Position numbers and translations under genes: made by a program. Positions 1 to 5,652 of a stretch of DNA of 8,973 nucleotides are shown here, one piece after another. Origin of the DNA: Clostridiaceae bacterium (GTDB taxonomy: Bacteria; Bacillota; Clostridia; Saccharofermentanales; DTU023); the NCBI GenBank assembly GCA_012841255.1, contig DUUZ01000051.1, forward strand, positions 1-8,973, read 5' to 3'. Under the pieces are notes generated by a model, which ran no database searches, had not been told where the DNA came from, and saw only the letters and a program-made list of their open reading frames with translations. The number at the start of each line of letters is the position of its first letter. Positions within the stretch are counted from its first letter, which is position 1.

Positions 1-1
1 A

Positions 2-184
2 GGCGTCTACACCTGGTGGGCCCAAAGGGCCCGGACCAGCAAGATCAACAATTCCGGCTGGAGGATTGACTACTGGCTGGTCAGTGACCGGCTGGCGGAC
101 CAGGTCCAAAGATCCGACATGATTGATTCAGGCCCCCGTCAGGATCATGCACCGGTCCTCCTTGAAATCGATGTGGAACTGTAA
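2..184 (+). CDS. exoA: Exodeoxyribonuclease III (ExoA/Xth family AP endonuclease), C-terminal end only
   Basis: The window opens inside this gene, and only the last 60 codons and a TAA stop are visible. Exonuclease III enzymes cut DNA at abasic sites and degrade 3' ends during base excision repair in the cytoplasm. The visible part matches the end of the family: a YTWW segment, then GWRIDYWLVSDRL (the conserved R-I-D strand of the fold), then QDHAPVLLEI. The Asp-His pair in this last segment is the catalytic D-H dyad near the C-terminus. Bacillus-type members usually read GSDHCPV here, whereas this one reads RQDHAPV, closer to the SDHAPV of the E. coli branch. The N-terminal catalytic residues lie outside the window. 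The next gene overlaps its 3' end or starts within a few bases, suggesting co-transcription. The family call is secure; the subfamily is less so. Confidence 0.88.
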   Translation, partial: GVYTWWAQRARTSKINNSGWRIDYWLVSDRLADQVQRSDMIDSGPRQDHAPVLLEIDVEL

Positions 185-599
185 AGGCATCTTGCTGAAG
201 GCGATCAGCCTTCTTCTCCTTCCGGTTCTTTTGCTGTCGGTATCAGCCTGTGCTTCCACGGAGCCGTCCGGGCCTATGGAAACAGAGGCATTACCGGAAG
301 AGTTCATGGATTTTCGAAAGGTTATAGAAAAGGCAGAATTCGGGCTTCAGACCCTCCTGCCGGATTTTCAGGCGGCCCGTGATGCGCTCCTGGAAACCGG
401 GGCTCAGATCCGCTCCTCTATCCGGATGACGGCCGCATGGATCCGGCTCCGGGGAAAGGCACAGGCGCTCCTGGAGGCCGCCGGGGGCTTCCTGGAAGAT
501 TACCGGGACCAGGTGTTGGAATGGGCCGGGGGAGTCCGGGATTTCATGGAAGGCACGGGTTTGGACCCGGACTCCTGGAAAGGCTTTCTCTTCCCGTGA
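171..599 (+). CDS. Small predicted lipoprotein of unknown function
   Basis: This is about 142 residues if it starts at ATG 171. The frame also offers ATG 147 and TTG 192. TTG 192 lies just after a weak AAGG and would give a lipoprotein signal with the Cys at residue 20. The N-terminus has a Lys, a long Leu-rich hydrophobic run and a lipobox, SVSAC, so I infer export, lipidation on Cys and anchoring to the outer face of the membrane. The mature part is about 115 residues and opens with a short Ser/Pro/Glu linker. The rest looks mostly helical, with charged and Ala/Leu-rich stretches (for example KAQALLEAA and FLEDYRDQVLEWAGGVRDF), and ends in GFLFP. I recognise no domain. It overlaps the end of exoA by up to 14 bases, suggesting translational coupling. 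That it is a gene is likely, because of the signal peptide; its function is unknown. Confidence 0.62.
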   Translation: MWNCKGILLKAISLLLLPVLLLSVSACASTEPSGPMETEALPEEFMDFRKVIEKAEFGLQTLLPDFQAARDALLETGAQIRSSIRMTAAWIRLRGKAQALLEAAGGFLEDYRDQVLEWAGGVRDFMEGTGLDPDSWKGFLFP

Positions 600-657
600 G
601 GCCCTTTGGCCTGTGGTAACCTTGAAACAGAAGATCAACAATGAGTGAGGAACACCT

Positions 658-1518
658 ATGAAAACCAACAAAGAACATCTAGTGGAAATGTCCGTTCAGG
701 CCAAGGTGCATGCCCCCACCTCGCGGGGCGGCTACCGGGTCGACAATACCGGGATTCCCCGGGTCCTGCCCGGTGTCGGCGGCATCGTTTACAATTACCG
801 GATCGGTGACTGCTGCATGCGGCTGGCCGGTGACCACGTCGAGCCTGGGGTCAGTCTCAGAAACGAGGATACCAGCGAGAACCAGGGCGTCATGCACAAT
901 GCCTGTGTGGGCAACCGGGCCATCATCGTGGACGGGGATGCCAAGGGGGATGAGGGCTTTGTCACCGGCAAGCACGGCGGCATTGAACACACCATGTGCT
1001 ATTTCCCGCCCGAGACCCTGGACAAGATGAAGATCGGCGATCAGGTCCTGATCCGCTCCAAGGGATTGGGGTTGGAGCTTACGGATTACCCCGGCATCGC
1101 CTGCCTCAACCTGTCGCCTGAACTCCTGGACAAACTGGCTCCGGAGGAAAAGGACGGCAAGCTGGTTGTCCCCTGTGTGGCCGAGGTCCCTCCCTATCTC
1201 ATGGGTTCGGGGATCGGGGCGGCATCCGCCTATACCGGCGACTACGATATTATGACCGGCGACCTGGAAGCCCTGAAAGAACACGGGCTGGAGAATCTCC
1301 GTTTCGGGGACATCGTTCTCCTGATCGACTGCGACAACCGCTACGGCCGTCAGTATAAGAAGGGGGCCCGGACCCTGGGCGTCGTCGTCCACTCCAACTG
1401 CATTCTGTCGGGACACGGTCCCGGCGTCACGGCTCTTTTGAGCTGCTCCGAAGGTGAGCTTCTGGTGGGTCGCCATGATGCGGATGCCAATCTGGCTTCT
1501 TACTTCCTGGAAGACTAG
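658..1518 (+). CDS. DUF4438 domain-containing protein (Thermotoga TM1086-like)
   Basis: This 286-residue protein has the usual length of the DUF4438 family, known from Thermotoga and Clostridia. A structural-genomics structure exists but, to my knowledge, no assigned reaction. Conserved-looking blocks are GIPRVLPGVGG (residues 32-42), a Gly/Asp/His-rich central block running from VMHNACVGN to GKHGGIEH (about 78-111), GSGIGAASAYTGDYD (183-197), LLIDCDNRYGR (221-231) and VVVHSNCILSGHGPG (242-256). The Asp and His residues in these blocks (H80, H106, H111, D224, H245, H253) could form a metal or active site, but that is inference. There is no signal peptide or membrane segment, so it is probably cytoplasmic. 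ATG 658 is preceded by GTGAGGAAC about seven bases upstream, a good ribosome binding site. A hairpin terminator follows the stop, so this gene probably ends a transcript that may include the lipoprotein gene. Confidence 0.85.
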   Translation: MKTNKEHLVEMSVQAKVHAPTSRGGYRVDNTGIPRVLPGVGGIVYNYRIGDCCMRLAGDHVEPGVSLRNEDTSENQGVMHNACVGNRAIIVDGDAKGDEGFVTGKHGGIEHTMCYFPPETLDKMKIGDQVLIRSKGLGLELTDYPGIACLNLSPELLDKLAPEEKDGKLVVPCVAEVPPYLMGSGIGAASAYTGDYDIMTGDLEALKEHGLENLRFGDIVLLIDCDNRYGRQYKKGARTLGVVVHSNCILSGHGPGVTALLSCSEGELLVGRHDADANLASYFLED

Positions 1519-1534
1519 GCAAGCTTGTAAATGT

Positions 1535-1564
1535 AACGGCGCATCCGGTCGGATGCGCCGTTTG
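1535..1564 (+). terminator. Rho-independent terminator after the DUF4438 gene
   Basis: Positions 1535-1546 (AACGGCGCATCC) pair perfectly with 1551-1562 (GGATGCGCCGTT) around a four-base GGTC loop. The stem is 12 bp and GC-rich and starts 16 bases after the stop codon. The tail is short in T (TTTGTGCT), so termination may be incomplete. The phosphatase gene starts 33 bases after the hairpin with no obvious promoter between, so it may depend on readthrough. Confidence 0.75.
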
Positions 1565-1596
1565 TGCTATCCTCTTTCATTGGAAGGGGGAGCAGC

Positions 1597-2295
1597 ATGA
1601 CTCCTGAACGTTATACAGTCTATTTAATCCGCCACGGCCTCACTTACCAGAACCTCCGTCGTGAATACCAGGGCGCAGTCCTGGACTATGACATCCTGCC
1701 TGAAAGCCGGATCCTGATCCAGCAAAGAGAAGGAAGAGGAGAGGCACCGGAGCTTGAATCCCTGTGGGTTTCGCCGCTGATCCGGGCCAAAAGAACGGCC
1801 GAGCTTTATTTCCCGGGCATGGACAGGGAAATCTGGCCCGACCTTGTTGAACGCGAGTTCGGTGACTGGGACGGCCATACGCATCTGGAACTCATGGACC
1901 GGGACCCCGACTACCGGGACTTCGTCGCCGCCTACGGCCGGACAACCCCGCCCGGCGGTGAATCCTTTGAGGACTTCTCTCTGAGACTGGACCGGATCCT
2001 CCACCGCCTTGAGAAAACGGCCCTTGAGAATCCCGAAAATTTTCCGCTGGGCCTGGTCTTTCACGGGGGTGTCATCCTGCACCTGTCAGAACGGCTCTTT
2101 GAAAAAGGGCATCCCCATCACCGTTTCTATACGCCGGGAGCCGGAGGGCTCCGCTTGGAAATCGGGCTTGATCCTTTCCGGGTCCTGGACTCGGAAGAAC
2201 TCTTTACGTCGGACATCCGCGTGGAGGAAACTCCTTTTTATATCGATTTTGACCAGGGCAAATCCGTTCCCATGGCACAGGTGACAAAAAGATAA
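1597..2295 (+). CDS. Histidine phosphatase family protein (phosphoglycerate mutase-like)
   Basis: This 232-residue protein belongs to the histidine phosphatase (PGAM-like) superfamily. These enzymes transfer phosphate through a catalytic histidine, from substrates ranging from sugar phosphates to alpha-ribazole phosphate. The N-terminal YLIRHGLT (residues 9-16) carries the RHG motif with the phospho-accepting His13. SPLIRAKRTAE (59-69) supplies the second phosphate-pocket Arg. EREFGDWDG (86-94) holds the likely acid/base Glu, and LVFHGGVI (153-160) holds the second catalytic His156. The C-terminal 40 residues, after DPFRVLD, look like a less conserved extension. I chose ATG 1597 because GGAAGGGGGAG lies just upstream; the frame also opens at GTG 1564, inside the preceding terminator, which is an unlikely start. 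No cobalamin or glycolysis genes are nearby, so the substrate cannot be named. It probably acts in the cytoplasm. Confidence 0.88.
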   Translation: MTPERYTVYLIRHGLTYQNLRREYQGAVLDYDILPESRILIQQREGRGEAPELESLWVSPLIRAKRTAELYFPGMDREIWPDLVEREFGDWDGHTHLELMDRDPDYRDFVAAYGRTTPPGGESFEDFSLRLDRILHRLEKTALENPENFPLGLVFHGGVILHLSERLFEKGHPHHRFYTPGAGGLRLEIGLDPFRVLDSEELFTSDIRVEETPFYIDFDQGKSVPMAQVTKR

Positions 2296-2300
2296 GTGGC

Positions 2301-2329
2301 TTGACAGCGCCCGGCAGGCGATGTAATAT
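2301..2329 (+). promoter_or_regulatory. Sigma-A-type promoter of rpmE
   Basis: The -35 box is a perfect TTGACA at 2301-2306. A 17-base spacer follows, then a -10 box TAATAT at 2324-2329, one base off TATAAT. Transcription would start near 2336. It lies five bases after the phosphatase stop codon and reads into rpmE. This is the closest match to consensus in the window. Confidence 0.85.
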
Positions 2330-2335
2330 TTTCAG

Positions 2336-2418
2336 GTGGCTCAAAAGGCCCATAATTTCTGGGATCGCATACGAGGGCTGTGTGCTGCTCGCGCGGTTAC
2401 CATGAGAGGTGAATGCAA
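2336..2418 (+). promoter_or_regulatory. 5' leader of rpmE, possible ribosomal-protein leader
   Basis: About 83 bases separate the predicted start of transcription from the rpmE start codon, more than translation alone needs. bL31 leader RNAs are known as a class in several bacterial groups including Firmicutes. Here TTACC (2397-2401) can pair with GGTGA (2408-2412) around the loop ATGAGA, with one G-U pair, covering part of the Shine-Dalgarno AGAGGTGA. A weak CCCA/TGGG hairpin lies near 2350-2363. I cannot match this to the published consensus by eye, so the regulatory role is tentative. Confidence 0.4.
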
Positions 2419-2622
2419 ATGAAAGACGGAATCCATCCTAAATACGGAAAAAGTATCGTCCGCTGTGCCTGCGGCGAAACCTTCGAAACAGGCGCGGTCG
2501 TTGAGCAGCTGAGCGTTGATATATGCTCCAAATGCCATCCTTTCTACACAGGTCGTCAAAAACTTGTTGATACAGGCGGGCGCGTGGACAAGTTCCGCAA
2601 GCGCATGGGGCAGCAACAGTAA
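2419..2622 (+). CDS. rpmE: 50S ribosomal protein bL31, zinc-ribbon type
   Basis: This 67-residue protein is ribosomal protein bL31, part of the large-subunit central protuberance and the bridge to the small subunit. MKDGIHPKY matches the family start. C16-x-C18 in RCACGETF and C36-x-x-C39 in DICSKCHPFYTG form the four-cysteine zinc site that defines the C+ (zinc-binding) form. DTGGRVDKFRKR near the end is also characteristic. I chose ATG 2419 over ATG 2413 because AGAGGTGA (2405-2412) is too close to 2413, and family members begin with MK. The gene has its own strong promoter and its own terminator, so it forms a single-gene unit in front of the yqhQ-prmC-prfA cluster, a neighbourhood common in Clostridia and Bacilli. 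C+ bL31 can act as a zinc reserve in some bacteria, with a cysteine-free paralogue replacing it; no paralogue is in this window. Confidence 0.96.
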   Translation: MKDGIHPKYGKSIVRCACGETFETGAVVEQLSVDICSKCHPFYTGRQKLVDTGGRVDKFRKRMGQQQ

Positions 2623-2631
2623 ACCGTACGG

Positions 2632-2660
2632 GAGGAGCTCACCAGCAGCTCCTCTTTTTT
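2632..2660 (+). terminator. Intrinsic terminator of rpmE
   Basis: GAGGAGCT (2632-2639) pairs perfectly with AGCTCCTC (2647-2654) around a seven-base loop, and six T residues follow directly (2655-2660). This is a textbook Rho-independent terminator, starting nine bases after the rpmE stop codon. Only 31 bases separate it from the yqhQ start. Confidence 0.92.
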
Positions 2661-2691
2661 ACCCGCCATCAGGCGGCTAGGCGCATCCGGC

Positions 2692-3654
2692 ATGACAAAA
2701 AAGAGCGAGGAACAATCCTGCAAAAGGACCAGCATCGGCGGACAGGCCCTCATTGAGGGTCTTTTGATGCTGGGACCGGATAAGCAGGCTGTTGCAGTCC
2801 GCCAGCCCGACGGAGAAATCCGCCTGGAGGTCAAGGACCGCAGTGTCCGGTCCAGCTCTTTCAACGTCCCTTTTCTGCGGGGGGCGGTCCGCCTGGTCAC
2901 CCAGATGAAAACCGGGATTGAAGCCCTCATGTTCTCCGCCGACGTGGCCATGGCCGAAGAAGAGACAGAGGAAACGAAACCCGGCCGCTTCGACCGCTTT
3001 GCCGAACGCCATCCCAATTTGATGACCGGCCTGACCGTAGCCCTTTCGCTGGGGCTGTCCATCGGCATGTTCATCCTTTTGCCCAGCGCCCTGACCGACC
3101 TGATCAGGAGACTGTCGGGCTACGGCCTGGGGGAACAAAGGGGCAGCGCTGTCCTGGTCCTTTCGCTCTTGGAAGGCCTGGTCCGCATCCTCCTTTTCCT
3201 GCTCTACCTGTGGCTGACCTCCCGGTCTTCGGAAATCGCCCGGGTCTGGATGTACCACGGGTCGGAACACAAGACCATCGCCTGCTATGAGGCCGGCCTG
3301 CCCCTGACCCTGGACAATGTCCGGGTCCAAAGCAGGCTGCATCCCAGGTGCGGAACCTCTTTTCTCTTTTTGGTCATGCTGATTTCCATTCTGACCTTTT
3401 CCCTGGTCGGCCGTTACAGCCTCTGGATCAATATCCTGATCAGGCTGGCCCTCCTCCCCCTGGTTGCGGGTATTTCCTATGAATTGATCCGCTTCGCCGG
3501 TTCCCGGGACAATTCCCTGACCCGGGCCCTCTCCAAACCAGGCCTTGCCCTGCAGCGGCTGACGACCGCTGAGCCGGATGACCCCATCTTGGAAGTGGCC
3601 ATCGAGGCGATGAAAGCGGTCATCCCGGATAATCCGGACGATGACAACTGGTAG
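2692..3654 (+). CDS. yqhQ: DUF1385 family membrane protein (YqhQ-like)
   Basis: This 320-residue protein matches the DUF1385/YqhQ family, widespread in Firmicutes and typically found next to prmC and prfA. Its reaction is not established; databases describe it as a putative metal-dependent enzyme. Family signatures are GGQALIEGLLMLGP (residues 16-29), VPFLRGAVRL (59-68), WMYHGSEHKTIACYE (186-200) and LHPRCGTSF (216-224). The His, Glu and Cys residues in the last two are plausible metal ligands (inference). Hydrophobic spans at about 111-136, 152-176, 222-240 and 243-263 suggest four membrane segments, with the HGSEHKT and HPRCGTS motifs together on the loop between the second and third. ATG 2692 has only a weak upstream site (AGG at 2679-2681), and a small CCGCC/GGCGG hairpin (2663-2676) lies just before it. 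The 3' end overlaps prmC by 14 bases, implying coupling. No promoter is evident between the rpmE terminator and this start. Confidence 0.9.
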   Translation: MTKKSEEQSCKRTSIGGQALIEGLLMLGPDKQAVAVRQPDGEIRLEVKDRSVRSSSFNVPFLRGAVRLVTQMKTGIEALMFSADVAMAEEETEETKPGRFDRFAERHPNLMTGLTVALSLGLSIGMFILLPSALTDLIRRLSGYGLGEQRGSAVLVLSLLEGLVRILLFLLYLWLTSRSSEIARVWMYHGSEHKTIACYEAGLPLTLDNVRVQSRLHPRCGTSFLFLVMLISILTFSLVGRYSLWINILIRLALLPLVAGISYELIRFAGSRDNSLTRALSKPGLALQRLTTAEPDDPILEVAIEAMKAVIPDNPDDDNW

Positions 3655-4537
3655 CCCCTTAAATATCCTTGCCTTTATTGACCAGGCAGCCCGGATGTTC
3701 TCGGCTGCCGGTTTTGACGAGCCCCGCCGTGAGGCCAGAGAACTCCTGGAGGCTGTCACAGGCATGGGCCCTGTCCGCCAGCTGGCGGATGCGGACAGGC
3801 TCCTGGGTGAAGAGGCCTTACAGGAGTTGGAGGAAGCCCTGCAGCGCCGGCTCCGCCATGTGCCCATGGACCAGATCCGGGGACGGACCTCCTTTGACGG
3901 CCTGGATTTCCAGGTTTCGGACAAGGTTCTGAGCCCCCGTCCTGAGACGGAGTTCCTGGTGGAGGAGGCTGAAAGAAGAGCCCTGGAACTTGCGGCCTCA
4001 AAAGGGGAGACCCTCCGCATCCTGGACAGCTTTACAGGGACCGGGGCCATCGGGATCAGCCTGGGAAAAAGACTGGCAAAGGCCGGAATCCCCTTTGAGC
4101 TGACCCTGGCCGACCTTTCGCCCTGGGCCGTGGAGCTGGCCCGGCAAAATGCCCTGGCCCTCCTGCCTTTGACGCCTGTCCGGATCCTGGAGGCGGACAT
4201 TTGGCCGGATAGTCATGACGTCTATGACATCATGACGTCAAATCCTCCATATATTGCCCGTCATGAAATCACCGGCCTGATGCCGGAAGTGGCGGTCTAC
4301 GAGCCCGGAATGGCTCTCGATGGGGGAAAGGACGGCCTGGATTTTTATCGGCGGCTGGCCCGGGAGGGCGGATCCCGGCTCTCACCCGGAGGCTTCCTTG
4401 TTTTGGAAGCGGGAGCCGGCCAGGCAGCGGATATTATTGAACTGTTTATAAAGGAAGCCTGGTCCCACAAAAAGACAATCCGGGATTTTGCCGGGCACGA
4501 ACGCGTCCTTGTTTTGACCGGGCCTGCTGTAGAATAA
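3641..4537 (+). CDS. prmC: Peptide chain release factor N(5)-glutamine methyltransferase
   Basis: PrmC (HemK) methylates the glutamine of the GGQ motif in release factors RF1 and RF2, using S-adenosylmethionine, which speeds peptide release. The 298 residues fit the family. An N-terminal helical domain (about 1-80) binds the release factor. VLSPRPETE (96-104) corresponds to the usual V-L-I-P-R-P-[DE]-T-E. ILDSFTGTGAIGIS (127-140) is the AdoMet-binding loop, and SNPPYI (200-205) is the NPPY motif that holds the target glutamine. Small departures from common sequence are Ser98 in place of the usual hydrophobic residue and DSFTGTG in place of D-L-G-T-G-S-G. The gene overlaps yqhQ by 14 bases and precedes prfA, the gene of its substrate, by 25 bases. 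No strong ribosome binding site precedes ATG 3641, consistent with coupling to yqhQ translation. Confidence 0.95.
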   Translation: MTTGSPLNILAFIDQAARMFSAAGFDEPRREARELLEAVTGMGPVRQLADADRLLGEEALQELEEALQRRLRHVPMDQIRGRTSFDGLDFQVSDKVLSPRPETEFLVEEAERRALELAASKGETLRILDSFTGTGAIGISLGKRLAKAGIPFELTLADLSPWAVELARQNALALLPLTPVRILEADIWPDSHDVYDIMTSNPPYIARHEITGLMPEVAVYEPGMALDGGKDGLDFYRRLAREGGSRLSPGGFLVLEAGAGQAADIIELFIKEAWSHKKTIRDFAGHERVLVLTGPAVE

Positions 4538-4562
4538 CGATAAGAGAGATGGAGTTCAGACC

Positions 4563-5639
4563 ATGGATATCGATCAATATACAAAACTGACATCAAGCGA
4601 GACCCGCTACGATGAACTGACCGAACTTCTGGCCGACACCGGCCTGATGCGGGACCAGAAGGCCTATATCCGGCTGGTCAAGGAGCATGCCGAGCTGCAG
4701 CCCCTGGTTCAGCTGATCCGGGATATGCGGCAGGTCATGGATGCCCTGGTGGAGACCCGGGAACTCTTGCGGGACGCAGATGACAGTGAACTGAAGGAGC
4801 TGGCCCGGGAGGAGATTGCGGAGCTGGAAGAGCGGGAGGAAGCCCTGGAAACAGCCATCCGGACGGCTATCGAGCCCAAGGATGAGAACGATGAACGAAA
4901 TGTCATCGTGGAAATCCGGGCCGGCACGGGCGGGGATGAGGCGGCACTTTTTGCGGCCGATCTCTTCCGCATGTATTCAGCCTATGCGGAAACCCGGGGC
5001 TGGCAGACCGAGATCGTGGACATGAATGAAACGGAAATCGGGGGCTTCAAGGAAATCGTCTTCATGATCGAGGGGCGGGGGGCTTACAGCCGCCTGAAAT
5101 ATGAGAGCGGGGCCCACCGGGTCCAGCGGGTGCCGGTCACGGAAGCCGGCGGCCGGATCCACACGTCGGCTGTGACGGTTGCGGTTCTGCCCGAAGCCGA
5201 TGAAGTGGATTTCGAAATCGACCCCAAAGACCTGCAGATTGATACCTACCGGGCCTCGGGAGCGGGCGGCCAGCACGTCAACAAGACAAGCTCGGCCATC
5301 CGGATCACCCATCTGCCGTCAGGCGTGGTGGTGACCTGCCAGGACCAGCGTTCCCAGCATAAGAATAAAGATAAAGCCATGGCCCATCTGCGCGCCATTT
5401 TGAGGGACCGGGCAGAACAGGAACAGGCAGACGCCATTGCCAGCGAACGCAAGAGCCAGGTGGGAACCGGTGACCGCAGCGAGCGCATCCGGACCTACAA
5501 CTTCCCCCAGTCCCGGGTTACCGATCACCGGATCGGCCTGACCCTCTATAAACTGGAGCGGATTCTGGCCGGCGAAATCGATGAAATCGTGGATGCCCTG
5601 CAGGTGGCCGAGCATGAGGCGGCCTTCCAAAACAGCTGA
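4563..5639 (+). CDS. prfA: Peptide chain release factor 1 (RF1)
   Basis: RF1 recognises UAA and UAG stop codons in the ribosomal A site and triggers peptide release. The 358 residues are the usual full length. The N-terminal part (about 1-105) is a charged helical domain. VEIRAGTGGDEAALFA (116-131) is the conserved PCRF-domain segment. PVT at 191-193, in QRVPVTEAGGRIHTS, is the P-x-T tripeptide that reads the stop codon and marks RF1 rather than RF2 (which has SPF). GAGGQHVNKT (233-242) holds the catalytic GGQ at 235-237, whose Gln237 is the expected target of the PrmC encoded just upstream. QRSQHKNKDKA (262-272) and GDRSERIRTYNFPQ (303-316) are further family signatures. ATG 4563 has GGAG eight bases upstream. 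The next gene begins 13 bases after the stop, so this is the middle of an operon. Confidence 0.97.
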   Translation: MDIDQYTKLTSSETRYDELTELLADTGLMRDQKAYIRLVKEHAELQPLVQLIRDMRQVMDALVETRELLRDADDSELKELAREEIAELEEREEALETAIRTAIEPKDENDERNVIVEIRAGTGGDEAALFAADLFRMYSAYAETRGWQTEIVDMNETEIGGFKEIVFMIEGRGAYSRLKYESGAHRVQRVPVTEAGGRIHTSAVTVAVLPEADEVDFEIDPKDLQIDTYRASGAGGQHVNKTSSAIRITHLPSGVVVTCQDQRSQHKNKDKAMAHLRAILRDRAEQEQADAIASERKSQVGTGDRSERIRTYNFPQSRVTDHRIGLTLYKLERILAGEIDEIVDALQVAEHEAAFQNS

Positions 5640-5652
5640 CGGAGGCAAGCTT

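Noticed and set aside
599..612. AGGCC-CTTT-GGCCT hairpin after the lipoprotein gene as a terminator
   Set aside because: The stem is only 5 bp and no T run follows, so it would not terminate by itself.
679..1476. 265-codon open frame on the minus strand
   Set aside because: It mirrors the DUF4438 gene and shows no domain or ribosome binding site.
1564..1596. GTG 1564 as an upstream start for the histidine phosphatase
   Set aside because: It begins at the edge of the preceding terminator hairpin; ATG 1597 has a strong ribosome binding site and places the RHG motif at the usual distance from the N-terminus.
1538..2690. 11-base repeat GGCGCATCCGG at 1538-1548 and 2680-2690
   Set aside because: There are only two short copies, one inside a terminator stem, with no further structure in common.
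2677..4200. 507-codon open frame on the minus strand
   Set aside because: It is antisense to yqhQ and prmC, both certain, and its translation is Arg/Ser/Gly/Gln-rich low-complexity without a family match.
4213..4239. Two copies of TCATGACGTC 17 bases apart inside prmC
   Set aside because: The copies lie in different reading frames just before the NPPY motif and are short; this looks like chance within coding sequence rather than a binding site or mobile-element scar.
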